This document shows positions 12,901 through 21,885 of a stretch of 64,000 nucleotides of DNA, piece by piece. The position numbers were made by a program, and so were the translations under genes. Every line of letters starts with the position of its first letter. The stretch's first letter is position 1. Origin of the DNA: Acanthococcus lagerstroemiae (taxonomy: Eukaryota; Arthropoda; Insecta; Hemiptera; Eriococcidae); the NCBI GenBank assembly GCA_031841125.1, contig CM063113.1:58335211-58399210 (forward strand). Direction: 5' to 3'. Under the pieces are notes generated by a model, which was given only the letters and a program-made list of their open reading frames with translations, was not told where the DNA came from and made no database searches.

Positions 12901-15900
12901 GGATTTAAGGAAGGGAAAGGGGTGCGAATAAGATACATTCTTTCTTGGTGGGGGGGGGGGCTTAGTCAGAGGTCCGCCCTCCTCTCTGTCTCAACCCATT
13001 GTTTTTTCGTATTTTTTTTGGCCAACTGGGGATTTTTTCTTGATGTGTGTGTGTGTGTGGAGGGGGGCAGTCCTAGATTCGCCCTCCTCTTCGTCTCAAC
13101 CCCTTGTTTCTTCGTGTTTTTTGACAACGGAGATGTTGACCCCCTCCGTCGTTGGTACAAACCTGGAACTTGTTCCTTTAAAGAATGTTTTTCTCTAGTC
13201 GGGACACCGAAAGAACTATTCATCGGTGCTGACGTCAATTTTAATAATTTCAACCGGAGACGGAGCTACATTCGAATTGATTTCGGAACGGAAGTCGAAT
13301 CTGAGTGGCTCGGATTTTTGATATCGGGTCGCTGTTAGTAATATCAAGATTTTATCAAGTTTTGTTGAGGCTGATCAGTACTTTTGTTTGTATTGCCCCT
13401 TGCTGTTTTTGAAAAATCTTGGCCACTGTAGGAGCATCGTGGCCTTTCCTCCTACCAGTCCGTCCCTGTGTAAAATAATGCTAATTTACTTCCACTCTTT
13501 AGAATGCAGGGGCGCAGTCAGAACTTTTTTTGGTGGGGGCTAGAATTTTGGAAGAAAAACAACTTGAGCAGGGGTGAAAGCTCGATGTGGTACTTACCTA
13601 GCTACTGGTTATTTGATCTCTACGAAAGTACACGACAACCAATTAGTAAATTTCTAAATTCGACAACCAGACTTATTCTCTACTCCCCGAAGATCTGTTA
13701 TCAGAACCTCCAGATCATCGCACACGAGCTCATCACACTCAAAAGTCGTCTTATCTAGGAGGACCCCTTCTTAAGTAGGCCGAGCTCAAAGGTACGAAGC
13801 TCGGACTATATAAACTCATTACACGGGCTGGAATCCCAGTCTTGCTTCAGTCTTGCTCTCTCCAAAAAGTTAAGCGGAGATTTCGTTCATTCAGATCTAA
13901 GAGATAGAAAATTAACGTATAACTGATCTTATGTCGTGTCGTATGTTCTCAGTAGCTAACCGTTGTAATCTTCCAATAACGTAAAACCAAAGTCTTTCCG
14001 AAAGTGATGATAAATCTATCCAAATTAATCTGACTCGGCCAATTCAGTTGTCAGGCCGAGAATCTCTAATTCGGGGCTTGTTACCAAGCAGCCCCTTCAG
14101 CCCGCGTTGTGGACTCTTCTGGTCATCGTCAATCTATTACACCAACCAGCAGAAGCCGGAGAGGCCCTACGACCTCATGACAGTGAGCTGTAAATTTGTA
14201 CGAATTTACAACACAACGTAACCATATCAGACCATCGGCATCAACTTTTTTTTCGTTTCAAAATTGATTTTGAAAAAATTTTGAAGAATTTCTTGGGGCT
14301 ATAGCCCCTTAGCCTCGTCTTGGTTGCGCCCGTGGAATGTAATCTCAGTTCATATCCTAAAGCCATCAAAACCGAACGTCATTTGCCAAACTTTCAATTT
14401 TCAGACGACGAAGAAGAGTTAACCGAACAAAAAGAGGTAGAAATGGATGACGAAGAGAGGCTGTCACCTAAATCGTTCAAAAGTGAGGACGACCGAATAG
14501 ATGACGTTTCTGGCGAAGATGATAAAATTACTTTACAATAGTAAGTACCACTAAGAGTGTAAGATTTGCAATATTTTTACTTTGCTCTGTTATAATATTA
14601 CTTTTTTTTATATCGCAGCAGCAATAATATAAACGAAGCCGAAGAGTATGATCCCTCTTTGAACATGCCACAGTTCGTCGTTACTTTGACCGGTTTGGAT
14701 TCTAAGATATATCCTCAACTGGAAACTGAAGAACTGAATGAAAATTTCAGTGATGAATATATGGATACTGGTAAGATACTTTTTTTTCTGGCAGTAGTTT
14801 GTGTAACTGCAGGATACAAAGTTTATTTTTGTCCGGAAGTGAAAGTCTTCAAGTATCTACTTGGAGTTATGAGAATATCGTTTTAGTTTACCGATGTTTT
14901 CATTTCCGTATTTTTCAACCGACTCGTATATGCTTTGCTCAGTCTTTTCCTCCGCTACGTCAGTAATCTTACAATTTTCTGTGTTCACTGGAATTGCATT
15001 AAGTTCTGAATGGTCGTTGTATTTTATTACAGCCATATTTGAAGATACTAAAGTGAAGCCCAAGTTACAAGAAAGATGTAAATATTATCCAAACTGCTTA
15101 GCCGGTGATCAGTGTCTCTACTATCATCCCACGATTCCTTGCAAGTAAGTCCACGTCATTCGGAATACTCGTGTAAACTATTTTCGTACGATTTAGCATT
15201 TGCATGTCCTCGGATAGTATTAAAGATACACAGAACCGAGATCTTTTCTTACTTTCAAAACTCTCATTCTCGTAATATTTTCAGTTTTATTTGAACATTT
15301 CATATTCATGTTTGTAATTATTGCTTCATAACAGACTATTTCCAAATTGCAAGTATGGGAATAATTGTTTGTACGTTCACCCAAAGTGTAAATTCGATAG
15401 CCTATGTACCAGATACGATTGCACGTTTTTGCACACGACGACATCTAGGATAGCTGCGCCAGGTAAGAATCCTAATTTACGTACCACCAATGAGCTCACT
15501 TGTAGAATTGGGTTACAGTGTCGTTTTGTTTTCAGTTTCAGCCAGGCATGCTCCGGCGCCGACCATCATGAACGGACAACCGTGCAAATTCTATTACAAC
15601 TGCGTAAACCCTATTTGCCCTTTCCAGCACCCTAAAGTAAGTGGAGATGTAACGCGTTGTATCTAATTGTATGCAGTCGCAGCGAACCGCAGTTGTTCTA
15701 ATACACCGATGAATTTGTTCCTTACAGATATGTCGTTTCGATAGATTCTGTACGAATAAGAACTGTACTTTCTCGCACACTTCTCTTAGTCATGTATCAA
15801 CCGTCTCCAAGGACAAGCTTAAATGGTCGAGGCCTAAAGAAAACGATATCAAAATGGACGCAGGCGAGCCGAAGTACGAATATGACGTTATGAGTGAAAT

Positions 15901-15907
15901 TCAGTAA
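6931..15907 (+). CDS. ZC3H14: ZC3H14/Nab2-type CCCH zinc-finger poly(A)-RNA-binding protein
   Basis: Fourteen coding exons: 6931-6969, 7089-7131, 7232-7396, 7709-8014, 8087-8152, 9514-10733, 10844-11050, 11962-12055, 14363-14540, 14619-14770, 15033-15144, 15335-15462, 15536-15636 and 15728-15907, about 996 residues. The N-terminus (LMELGAYVDDELSNYVMVMV) is the PWI-like fold of the ZC3H14/Nab2 family. A Lys/Ser/acidic stretch (exon 4) and a long Arg/Ser-rich region with SRSRS runs (exon 6) follow. Residues ~839-955 carry five CCCH fingers, C-x5-C-x4/5-C-x3-H, as in the family. Known members bind poly(A) in the nucleus and limit tail length. It is longer than the human protein (736), mostly because of exon 6. 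The exon 5 donor (GTTCGT) is non-consensus but is forced by phase. Exon 9 acceptor (CTAAAG) was chosen because the nearer one breaks the frame. Confidence 0.88.
8270..8430 (+). repeat. Degenerate GACAG/GGCAAAC-rich intronic tract
   Basis: Inside ZC3H14 intron 5 (8153-9513) the sequence is built from degenerate GACAG, GGCAAACTGACA and GGCAAA words. Similar tracts occur in SRPRA intron 9, a P450 intron and, as the complement, in TIMM44 intron 4. It is probably a decayed tetranucleotide-type microsatellite. The rest of this intron shows nothing recognisable. Confidence 0.35.
12098..13468. mobile_element. hAT-like non-autonomous element in ZC3H14 intron 8
   Basis: The left end CAGGGATGGACTG and the reverse complement of the right end, CAGGGACGGACTG, agree at 12 of 13 positions. 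Flanking octamers TGTACAAC (12090-12097) and TGTAAAAT (13469-13476) match at 6 of 8, fitting an old 8-bp hAT target duplication. The interior has no transposase ORF. It contains degenerate GGCTCC words, a duplicated ~60-bp block (about 12960-13025 and 13065-13125) and a (GT)n run near 13044. Confidence 0.6.
13507..14334. mobile_element. Second TIR element in ZC3H14 intron 8
   Basis: The left end CAGGGGCGCAGTCA and the reverse complement of the right end, CACGGGCGCAACCA, match at 11 of 14 positions. The pentamer GAATG lies immediately outside both ends (13502-13506 and 14335-14339). A GGGGCTATAGCCCC palindrome sits near the right end and a GGGGGCTAG block near the left. No transposase ORF is present. 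The short duplication could be chance, so class is uncertain. Confidence 0.5.
14541..14621 (+). other. NAGNAG tandem acceptor before ZC3H14 exon 10
   Basis: The intron ends CGCAGCAG, offering two acceptors three bases apart (exon start 14619 or 14622). Both keep the reading frame; the choice adds or drops one serine. This is a direct reading of the splice site, with use unknown. Confidence 0.5.
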
Positions 15908-16070
15908 TATTGTAATGTTTTATTACATCGAATATCCAAAACGAAGACGGTATTCTCACCTGCTCAGTTGTTCTATGAGCATCAACATCGTTTTGTGTTT
16001 ACGTTCGTGTAACGATAATGATGACCATTGGTAATTCTGTTGCGAGGTTATTGATTCTCGCAAATGTGTA

Positions 16071-16076
16071 AATAAA
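16071..16076 (+). promoter_or_regulatory. Poly(A) signal AATAAA for ZC3H14
   Basis: A canonical AATAAA occurs 164 bp after the ZC3H14 stop codon, in AT-rich sequence, and is the nearest strong signal. It would give a 3' UTR of under 200 nt. Confidence 0.55.
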
Positions 16077-16306
16077 ATCTGTTACTTACGAAGTGTGATT
16101 TTTAAGTGGGTGGTGTACTTATGGGAGAACCTGGGGACTGGAATTTAATGGAACCCAGGAACCTTGGGCGCCAACTTCTTACTTCCACGGGTGCGGTAGG
16201 TAGTAATATTAGAAAATAGAAGGTATTTTTGAGTGTTTCAGATTTAACCATGAAGTCGTAAATTTGTCTTAATGAAAGCAACTATATAAATGTTTGAGCT
16301 CTTAGT

Positions 16307-16564
16307 ACCACTTTAGGTCAAATTAGGGTCTGGTTGGCTGAGTGGATAGCGTGCTGGTCTTGGAATCCGGAGGTCCCGGGTTCGAGCCCACGTACCAACT
16401 CGCTACATTTCGACCTAGGCCGGTTTTCCGGCAAGAACAGAAGAAGGCTAAAGCAGCCCTAACAGACTCTTCGACGTCTCTGAGGTAATGTTCGAAAGGG
16501 CGGATTCCAGGACTCGGGTTGAGAGCAAAATTAGAAGAAAAAAAAAAGGAACCACCTTTAGTCA
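16307..16564 (+). mobile_element. tRNA-derived SINE, copy 1
   Basis: The element body is 16321-16550. Its head contains a box A-like TGGCTGAGTGG and a box B-like GGTTCGAGCCC, spaced as in a tRNA; the tail ends in an A-rich run. The flanks ACCACTTTAGGTCA (16307-16320) and ACCACCTTTAGTCA (16551-16564) look like a slightly diverged target-site duplication. The body after the head (CATTTCGACCTAGGCCGG and following) is shared with copy 2 at 17867-18087. It is not a functional tRNA gene: no acceptor stem closes around the head. Confidence 0.8.
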
Positions 16565-17259
16565 CTCTTTAGTCTCGAGTGAATCAGTGATCGCCTAACA
16601 GCCAACGTTAGTTCGATATTGGGCTCGTGTTTTCAATCTATTGATTCCGTTATTTATGTATTCATTTTTGGATAGACATTGTACAAAGCTATGTACGTTT
16701 GATCATGTAGCCATGTTTAATCATTAAGGCACTTTTTACACGAAATGTATGAAGTCAGTTTCAACCTTTTCAATCTAATTGGATATCTCTTAATCTTAAT
16801 ATGTATATGGCTGTATAACACAATAATCATTTCGAAAAGTCACAATTGTACCTGTGAATTTTTGATCGTATACTGTAGCTAATCAAAATGGAAAGTACAC
16901 GCTGACTCAACTCGAAATTGCAGCCGTTAAAGACTACCGTTGCATACGTATATAACCGCTTTATAATCATGGTGGCATCGTGTTCATTGAAATTTAACAT
17001 TTTCAACTAATGTAATACTCGACATTAGACGTAATCAAAATAATGGGAAAATTAGTAACAATCCAACTTATCAATTTACGAGAATTTATACGACTAATTC
17101 TGCAGGATATTCATCAGAGACGGCGACGATCGGCTGCCCTACTTGAATCAGGTACTGAAAGAAACGTTGAGGAGATTTACATTAGTTCCTGTAATGTTTT
17201 GATCAAATTGGTGAGAATGTACGAGTCCACTGATTTATACAAATTATGTTAATTCAGCA

Positions 17260-17513
17260 ACCCGCCTGAAAATCGTAGCGCCAGCCTAAATTCCGGCATC
17301 GGCGCCAGATTTGCTCACGATTCTAAAGCAAACACCGAGCACCAATCGAAAATTGGCGCTTAATTTACACCAAGCACCACAATTGAACTAAATTTGCGCG
17401 GGCCCCAAATGACTCTAGATTCTGACACCGGCGCTTGCACGCATTTCAAATGAGAAGGCGTTAGTGCCAACTTGGCGTAAATTTGACGCTAGCCCCACGA
17501 TTTCCAGACGGGT
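17260..17513. mobile_element. MITE with 26-bp inverted ends
   Basis: The left end ACCCGCCTGAAAATCG and the reverse complement of the right end, ACCCGTCTGGAAATCG, belong to a 26-bp imperfect inverted repeat (about 21 matches). The interior repeats GGCGC and AAATTTG words in both orientations. The element is 254 bp with no ORF. No clean target duplication is visible. It sits in an intron of the P450 pseudogene. Confidence 0.55.
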
Positions 17514-17857
17514 ACTGACTTTTCATTTCACCAGGGATATGCCCTAATATTCTCTGAGCAGGAGTTTATTCACCAATTCTTTCTGTAACTCCATGAAGAA
17601 TAGTTATTACAGTGTATTTACTATGTTTTCGTTTTTGTACAGGTATATGCTTCATATATTTCGATTTTGCTATTCACATCCTACATGTATGTACCGATCA
17701 GTGACCATATGTTGAACTATCTCACCCAAACCTTGCACGCTGTAATCATATAAGAAGAAATTGAGTTATTAATCGCGATATTCTGAGCTCTCATGATTCA
17801 AACTCGCCTGTTCCAAGTTTTTCGGTTTGCTTGTGTTCCGAATTAATACTGAGCTAA

Positions 17858-18096
17858 TAATTGCAATAGTTCTCTTTTCTAATTTTACTCTCAATCCGAG
17901 CCCTGGGATCCGCCCTTTCGAGCATTACCTCAAAGACGTAATGGGGAGGCAGTTGAGTCTGTCTTAGCCCTCTTATCTTGCTGAGAAACCGGCCTAGGTC
18001 GAAATGTAGTGAGTTGCTACTTGAGCTCGAACCCGGAATCTCCGGATTGCGCGACCAACGCGATATCCACTCGGCCAACCTGACCCCTAATTGCAA
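17858..18096 (-). mobile_element. tRNA-derived SINE, copy 2, inserted in P450 pseudogene exon
   Basis: The body is 17867-18087 on the minus strand. Its head, GTCAGGTTGGCCGAGTGG, resembles the 5' end of eukaryotic tRNA-Leu, with a box B GGTTCGAGC. The perfect 9-bp target duplication TAATTGCAA lies at 17858-17866 and 18088-18096. The body matches copy 1 (16321-16550) along its length, including CATTTCGACCTAGGCCGG. It interrupts pseudogene sequence matching the P450 heme-pocket exon. Confidence 0.85.
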
Positions 18097-18802
18097 AGTT
18101 AACATTCACGTTAATCCAGAGTACTATCCGAATTCGGAAACATTCAATCTAGAGAGTTTTGCTCCTGATGAAGTCGTGCCCTGTAGTTCATCGGGACTTG
18201 GGAATTGCATAAGATACAGTAATCGTCTACATTTCATTTCAAGGCGGTTATTAAAAAAGAAAAATCAAACAAATCAGCAGTTGGGAAGGTACTCGAAAGA
18301 TAAAATCTGCATTGCAATAATTCTTATTGTCAACTTCTGTAATTCCATCTAGTAATGAAACTGAAGTTGATTGCACTCTCAAACACATTCCCTTTCCACA
18401 CACGTTAAAATGAAAGATGTGAAAATGAGCATAGGATTTATTATGAACAGTTTGAACGGACACAAAATGAGGGTTAAACGTAATCGTCATCCATCTTCTA
18501 TTCGTATTCGAGATGAGTAATAATCACCTAATTAAATTAGCTTCACAATTTATGTTTTGCCAGGAGTACTCTTTCAAAACTCAATTCCAACTTTTTAGAA
18601 CGCCACAAGACTCTGATACGACTGGTTAAGGCTGAACCATTAAAAATTCTCCGCGTGAGGCTCATATTCATTTTTTTTTAAAATGAAAATTAGTTCAGAT
18701 TTGCACGTGATTAAAAACAGGCATCCGTCATATCCAAGTTGACTAGAAAAAATCTAGAAAGGTGGAAAGCATCGACGTTGAGCGATGTCCAAACGCCACC
18801 GT

Positions 18803-20298
18803 CTAAGAACTCGAGTTAATGAACTGAACAAACAGCTTGGCTATGTTGTCTTCAGAGTTGGCCGACGGATTCAGTTTGCAGTAAGATACGAACTGGCGCT
18901 TCAGATTTGCTAGTTTTCTGGCGTTAATTCGGTCATCCAGAAGATCGAGTTCGGCATCCATATTTGGCAGTTTCACATTTTTTCCACTAATACCGTCACT
19001 CTGTAGCATCAAGATAGTCTGAAATGTTGATAGTTGATATGATAACTTTCAGAGCAATTCAGCAGTACAAAGTAGATTTTCTTGTTCAGTACTTACATTA
19101 ATGACATCTTTCGTTACTTTATCCAAGTCAGATAAGTAGGTACTTGAGCACAATGGGATCTGAAAGTAGACAGAAATTATCAGAAAATAAAAGAACGATC
19201 CGATCAAATCCAGACTATTAAAATAAACCTGTACAGCGTGAATATCAAATGGAGAGACAATCTGAGCTAGCAATAGCATCGGAACTGTCAGTTTCATTTT
19301 GTATATTCTAGCGAACTACTTACATTTTGTGTAGATTGATTAGGCTTAGGTGCATTTCGATCAAATAACAAATTATGAATTTCACTTCCACACAATTTAT
19401 CGTCCAACTGAATAGTTACTAATGGAGAATCCCACCTAACAAATATAAAAGGAAGATGTTACTGCGAATTCTGTAATCTTTTTTATTACAGAACCAAGCG
19501 AAATTATTATTTTATAATAGACAACTTACCTATTAGAATGGTCTACTGGTTCAAAGAGAGCGATCAAGGCATCAAAAGCTTCTCGTGTGTACTTGTCAGC
19601 ATCGCCTCGCAATTCGTTCAGTTGCCACGCTTTTTCTATTGAAATAGCGCACTCCACAACACACTGCGTAGTTTTATGACATTTTGTAGCGCAGTACAAT
19701 TCATATCTAAATCCTAGATCGAAATGCCAGTAGTATTAATTCCTCTCAATACAATGAACTCATCAAATTACGTTGTCTATCATTTGGTCGAATGCTTACC
19801 TTTGATATTATTACTTGCATCTAAAATGACAACATCGGGACCCAATAATCTATAGAACGAGTAAACGTTTCGCATTAGTGATAATTATAAAAAATGCACC
19901 GTTCGAGGTGAACGTAGATCATGCGAAAAAAATTTAGATTACCTCGTAACGTTATTTTTCAACAGTCCACGGATTTCTTTTTGTTTTTTGGAATCTGTAA
20001 AGAATGACTCGTTAGAATAGTGCACAGCGAGAATCCAACTTTGGTGAACCACGGAAAGGGAAGTTCACAAAACTGAGTCACTATTCATCAGTGACAGTTA
20101 CCAACTTCAGCAGTTTGACAACATATATCACTCACCGAAACATAACTCATTCTTGTTGGTATGGGACTGCAACAGAACGTCTTCCTCGGAAAGTAAATGT
20201 ACTTTCTTATTACAAACATTTTCTAAATACTGTTTTACTTCCCGGCATCGAGTCGTTTTGCCACTACACGGGTAGCCGGTTGCTATGATCAACGGCAT
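18803..20298 (-). CDS. KTI12: KTI12 homologue, Elongator-associated P-loop protein
   Basis: Seven exons: 20136-20298 (ATG at 20298), 19943-19994, 19800-19849, 19530-19713, 19324-19435, 19097-19159 and 18803-19018, about 279 residues. It opens MPLIIATGYPCSGKTTRC, with the P-loop GYPCSGKT near residue 8. VVILDASNNIKGFRYELYC matches the family's conserved second block, and the C-terminus (LKRQFVSYCKLNP) matches the family's end. KTI12 supports Elongator in making wobble-uridine tRNA modifications. An ORF at 19238-19300 inside intron 5 (19160-19323) was left out because including it breaks the frame. The protein is shorter than human KTI12 (354). It faces ARPC4 head to head. Confidence 0.88.
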
Positions 20299-21049
20299 CT
20301 CATATATTCGTCTATACAATTAAAATTAATTGAAATTGCAGGAAACAAAGTAATAATTCAGTTTAAACGTAAACATTGTTTACAGCGTCCTTACAAAGAT
20401 TCTTATTCAATTTCAACTTAAATAATCAAAATTTTCAAATTTTATAAGTTGGTCGAGCTGAATTGAGAAAGCTGATAACAATATCAGTGATAGCTGATAA
20501 GCTGATAACCGATAACAACTGAAGAGAATCATTTTATTGGTAAATGAATCGATGAATGCCCAATCATAATCTAGAAATAATTCAATACCGCGCTCTGATG
20601 TTGGAAAAATCAAACTCTTCTTCGATACGATGATGACAACAAAAAAGGACCTTTTGGATTGGCACACAACCAGGAAACTGGTCTCTTTTCTGACTTATTA
20701 TAGTGTTGTTCATACAGCAAAGAATGTCACCGAAACAGTTAAAAAAGCCTTTTTCCCAGCACAAAATACATGAAACTTAAGTCCCTTTAGTTTCAGATTA
20801 TTTGAAGGTTGATGGCTCATCATTCGACTAATTTCTTGTGATATTCAGGGAGGGTACTTCCTCTTGGTACTTCCTTATCGGTTATTCCATTTCGGAATGT
20901 TGGTGTTCAACTTTTCAGTTGTCGGATTTTCGGAAATTTGTGTATAATAATTCAACTCTACGTTTCATGTCTCTTCTGTTTATAATATTCCGTTTCACGC
21001 GTCTGTGATTTATTTGTAAATTGCGCTTGTTAATCGCCGGCCTTCCAAT
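20299..21049. promoter_or_regulatory. Divergent intergenic region between KTI12 and ARPC4
   Basis: The start codons point away from each other across 751 bp, so both promoters lie here. The stretch 20460-20515 repeats GCTGATAA/GATAAC words. No repeat element or TATA box is evident. Confidence 0.45.
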
Positions 21050-21556
21050 ATGTCGTCTACTCTGAAGCCATACCTCACTGCGGTACGTCATACTTTATTC
21101 GCCGCTATGTGTGTAGATAATTTCTCCTCTCAAGTTATAGAGAGGCATAATAAACCAGAAGTTGAAGTGAGAGCGAGCAAAGAACTTCTGTTAACCCCTG
21201 TTATCATAAGTCGAAATGAAAAAGAAAAGGTGCTCATAGAAGCTTCGGTAAATTCGGTCAGAATTAGCATCGCTATTAAGCAGGCCGACGAAATTGAAAA
21301 AATCCTTTGCCATAAATTCATGAGGTTCATGATGATGCGAGCAGAAAACTTCGTCATTCTGCGACGATCTGCCATGCCCGGATACGATATCAGCTTCCTG
21401 ATCACGAACTTTCACACTGAACAAATGTACAAGCATAAATTAGTCGAATTTGTGCTCCACTTTATGGAGGAAATAGATAAAGAAATCAGCGAGATGAAAT
21501 TGGCTGTAAATGCTCGAGCCAGAATTTGCTCTGAAGAATTTCTTAAACGTTTCTAA
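21050..21556 (+). CDS. ARPC4: Arp2/3 complex subunit 4 (p20)
   Basis: A single 507-bp open frame encodes 168 residues, the exact length of animal ARPC4. It aligns end to end with the family: [72 protein letters not shown] and [24 protein letters not shown]4 forms with ARPC2 the core that holds the Arp2/3 actin-nucleating complex together. The ATG is followed directly by family N-terminal sequence, so the start is firm. It has no intron, unlike most genes here. A possible AATAAA lies at 21851. The next gene (PLRG1 pseudogene) converges on it. Confidence 0.96.
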   Translation: MSSTLKPYLTAVRHTLFAAMCVDNFSSQVIERHNKPEVEVRASKELLLTPVIISRNEKEKVLIEASVNSVRISIAIKQADEIEKILCHKFMRFMMMRAENFVILRRSAMPGYDISFLITNFHTEQMYKHKLVEFVLHFMEEIDKEISEMKLAVNARARICSEEFLKRF

Positions 21557-21885
21557 GACCTATTTTGCATTTAAGTCGGAAACGGCGACTGTATGTTATT
21601 TTGTATTTGCTTTGTATGTTTTATACGTTGTATATAATTTGAATACAATATTTATTGTGTTATTTCACGTATCTAACATTCGACTAAAGAGGAAAGTAGA
21701 ACGGCAACCTGATAGTTTTATGTTCCAAGTGATGTAATTACAATTCATAGAAGGTTGGAGAGAGACATGGAATAGGTGAGTCATTTCATATATGCTTTGA
21801 ATATGTGATGTCATTGATGATAGCCACCAGTAAACAAGAGATCGCTTGAAAATAAAACTAAAAGATGAGTAGGTACACATACGTT

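Larger units (their letters stand above)
17075..18523 (+). pseudogene. Decayed cytochrome P450 (3' half) related to the intact P450 at 28924-34609
   Basis: Three blocks match consecutive 3' exons of the intact P450. Block one (about 17075-17200) matches the exon carrying the ExxR helix (LPYLNQVLKETLRRFTLVP in one frame). Block two (about 17838-17866 plus 18088-18210) matches the heme-pocket exon (NPEYYPN and FAPD are readable), but the stretch before the cysteine is deleted. Block three (18350-18523) matches the C-terminal exon (MKDVKMSIGFIMNS). Frameshifts and stops occur, and a SINE splits block two. The intron between blocks one and two holds a MITE (17260-17513). It lies on the strand opposite to the intact gene, some 10 kb away. 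The 5' half was not found. Confidence 0.8.

Noticed and set aside
12098..13468. ORFs within the first intron 8 element as a transposase
   Set aside because: They are short, broken and lack any hAT transposase motif.
16330..16392. A possible tRNA gene with box A and box B
   Set aside because: No acceptor stem pairs around it, and the same sequence recurs as the head of a longer element at 17867-18087; it is the 5' part of a SINE.
19238..19300. Possible extra KTI12 exon (frame MKLTVPMLLLAQIVSPF)
   Set aside because: Including it breaks the KTI12 frame, while joining exon 19324-19435 directly to 19097-19159 keeps phase and matches the family.
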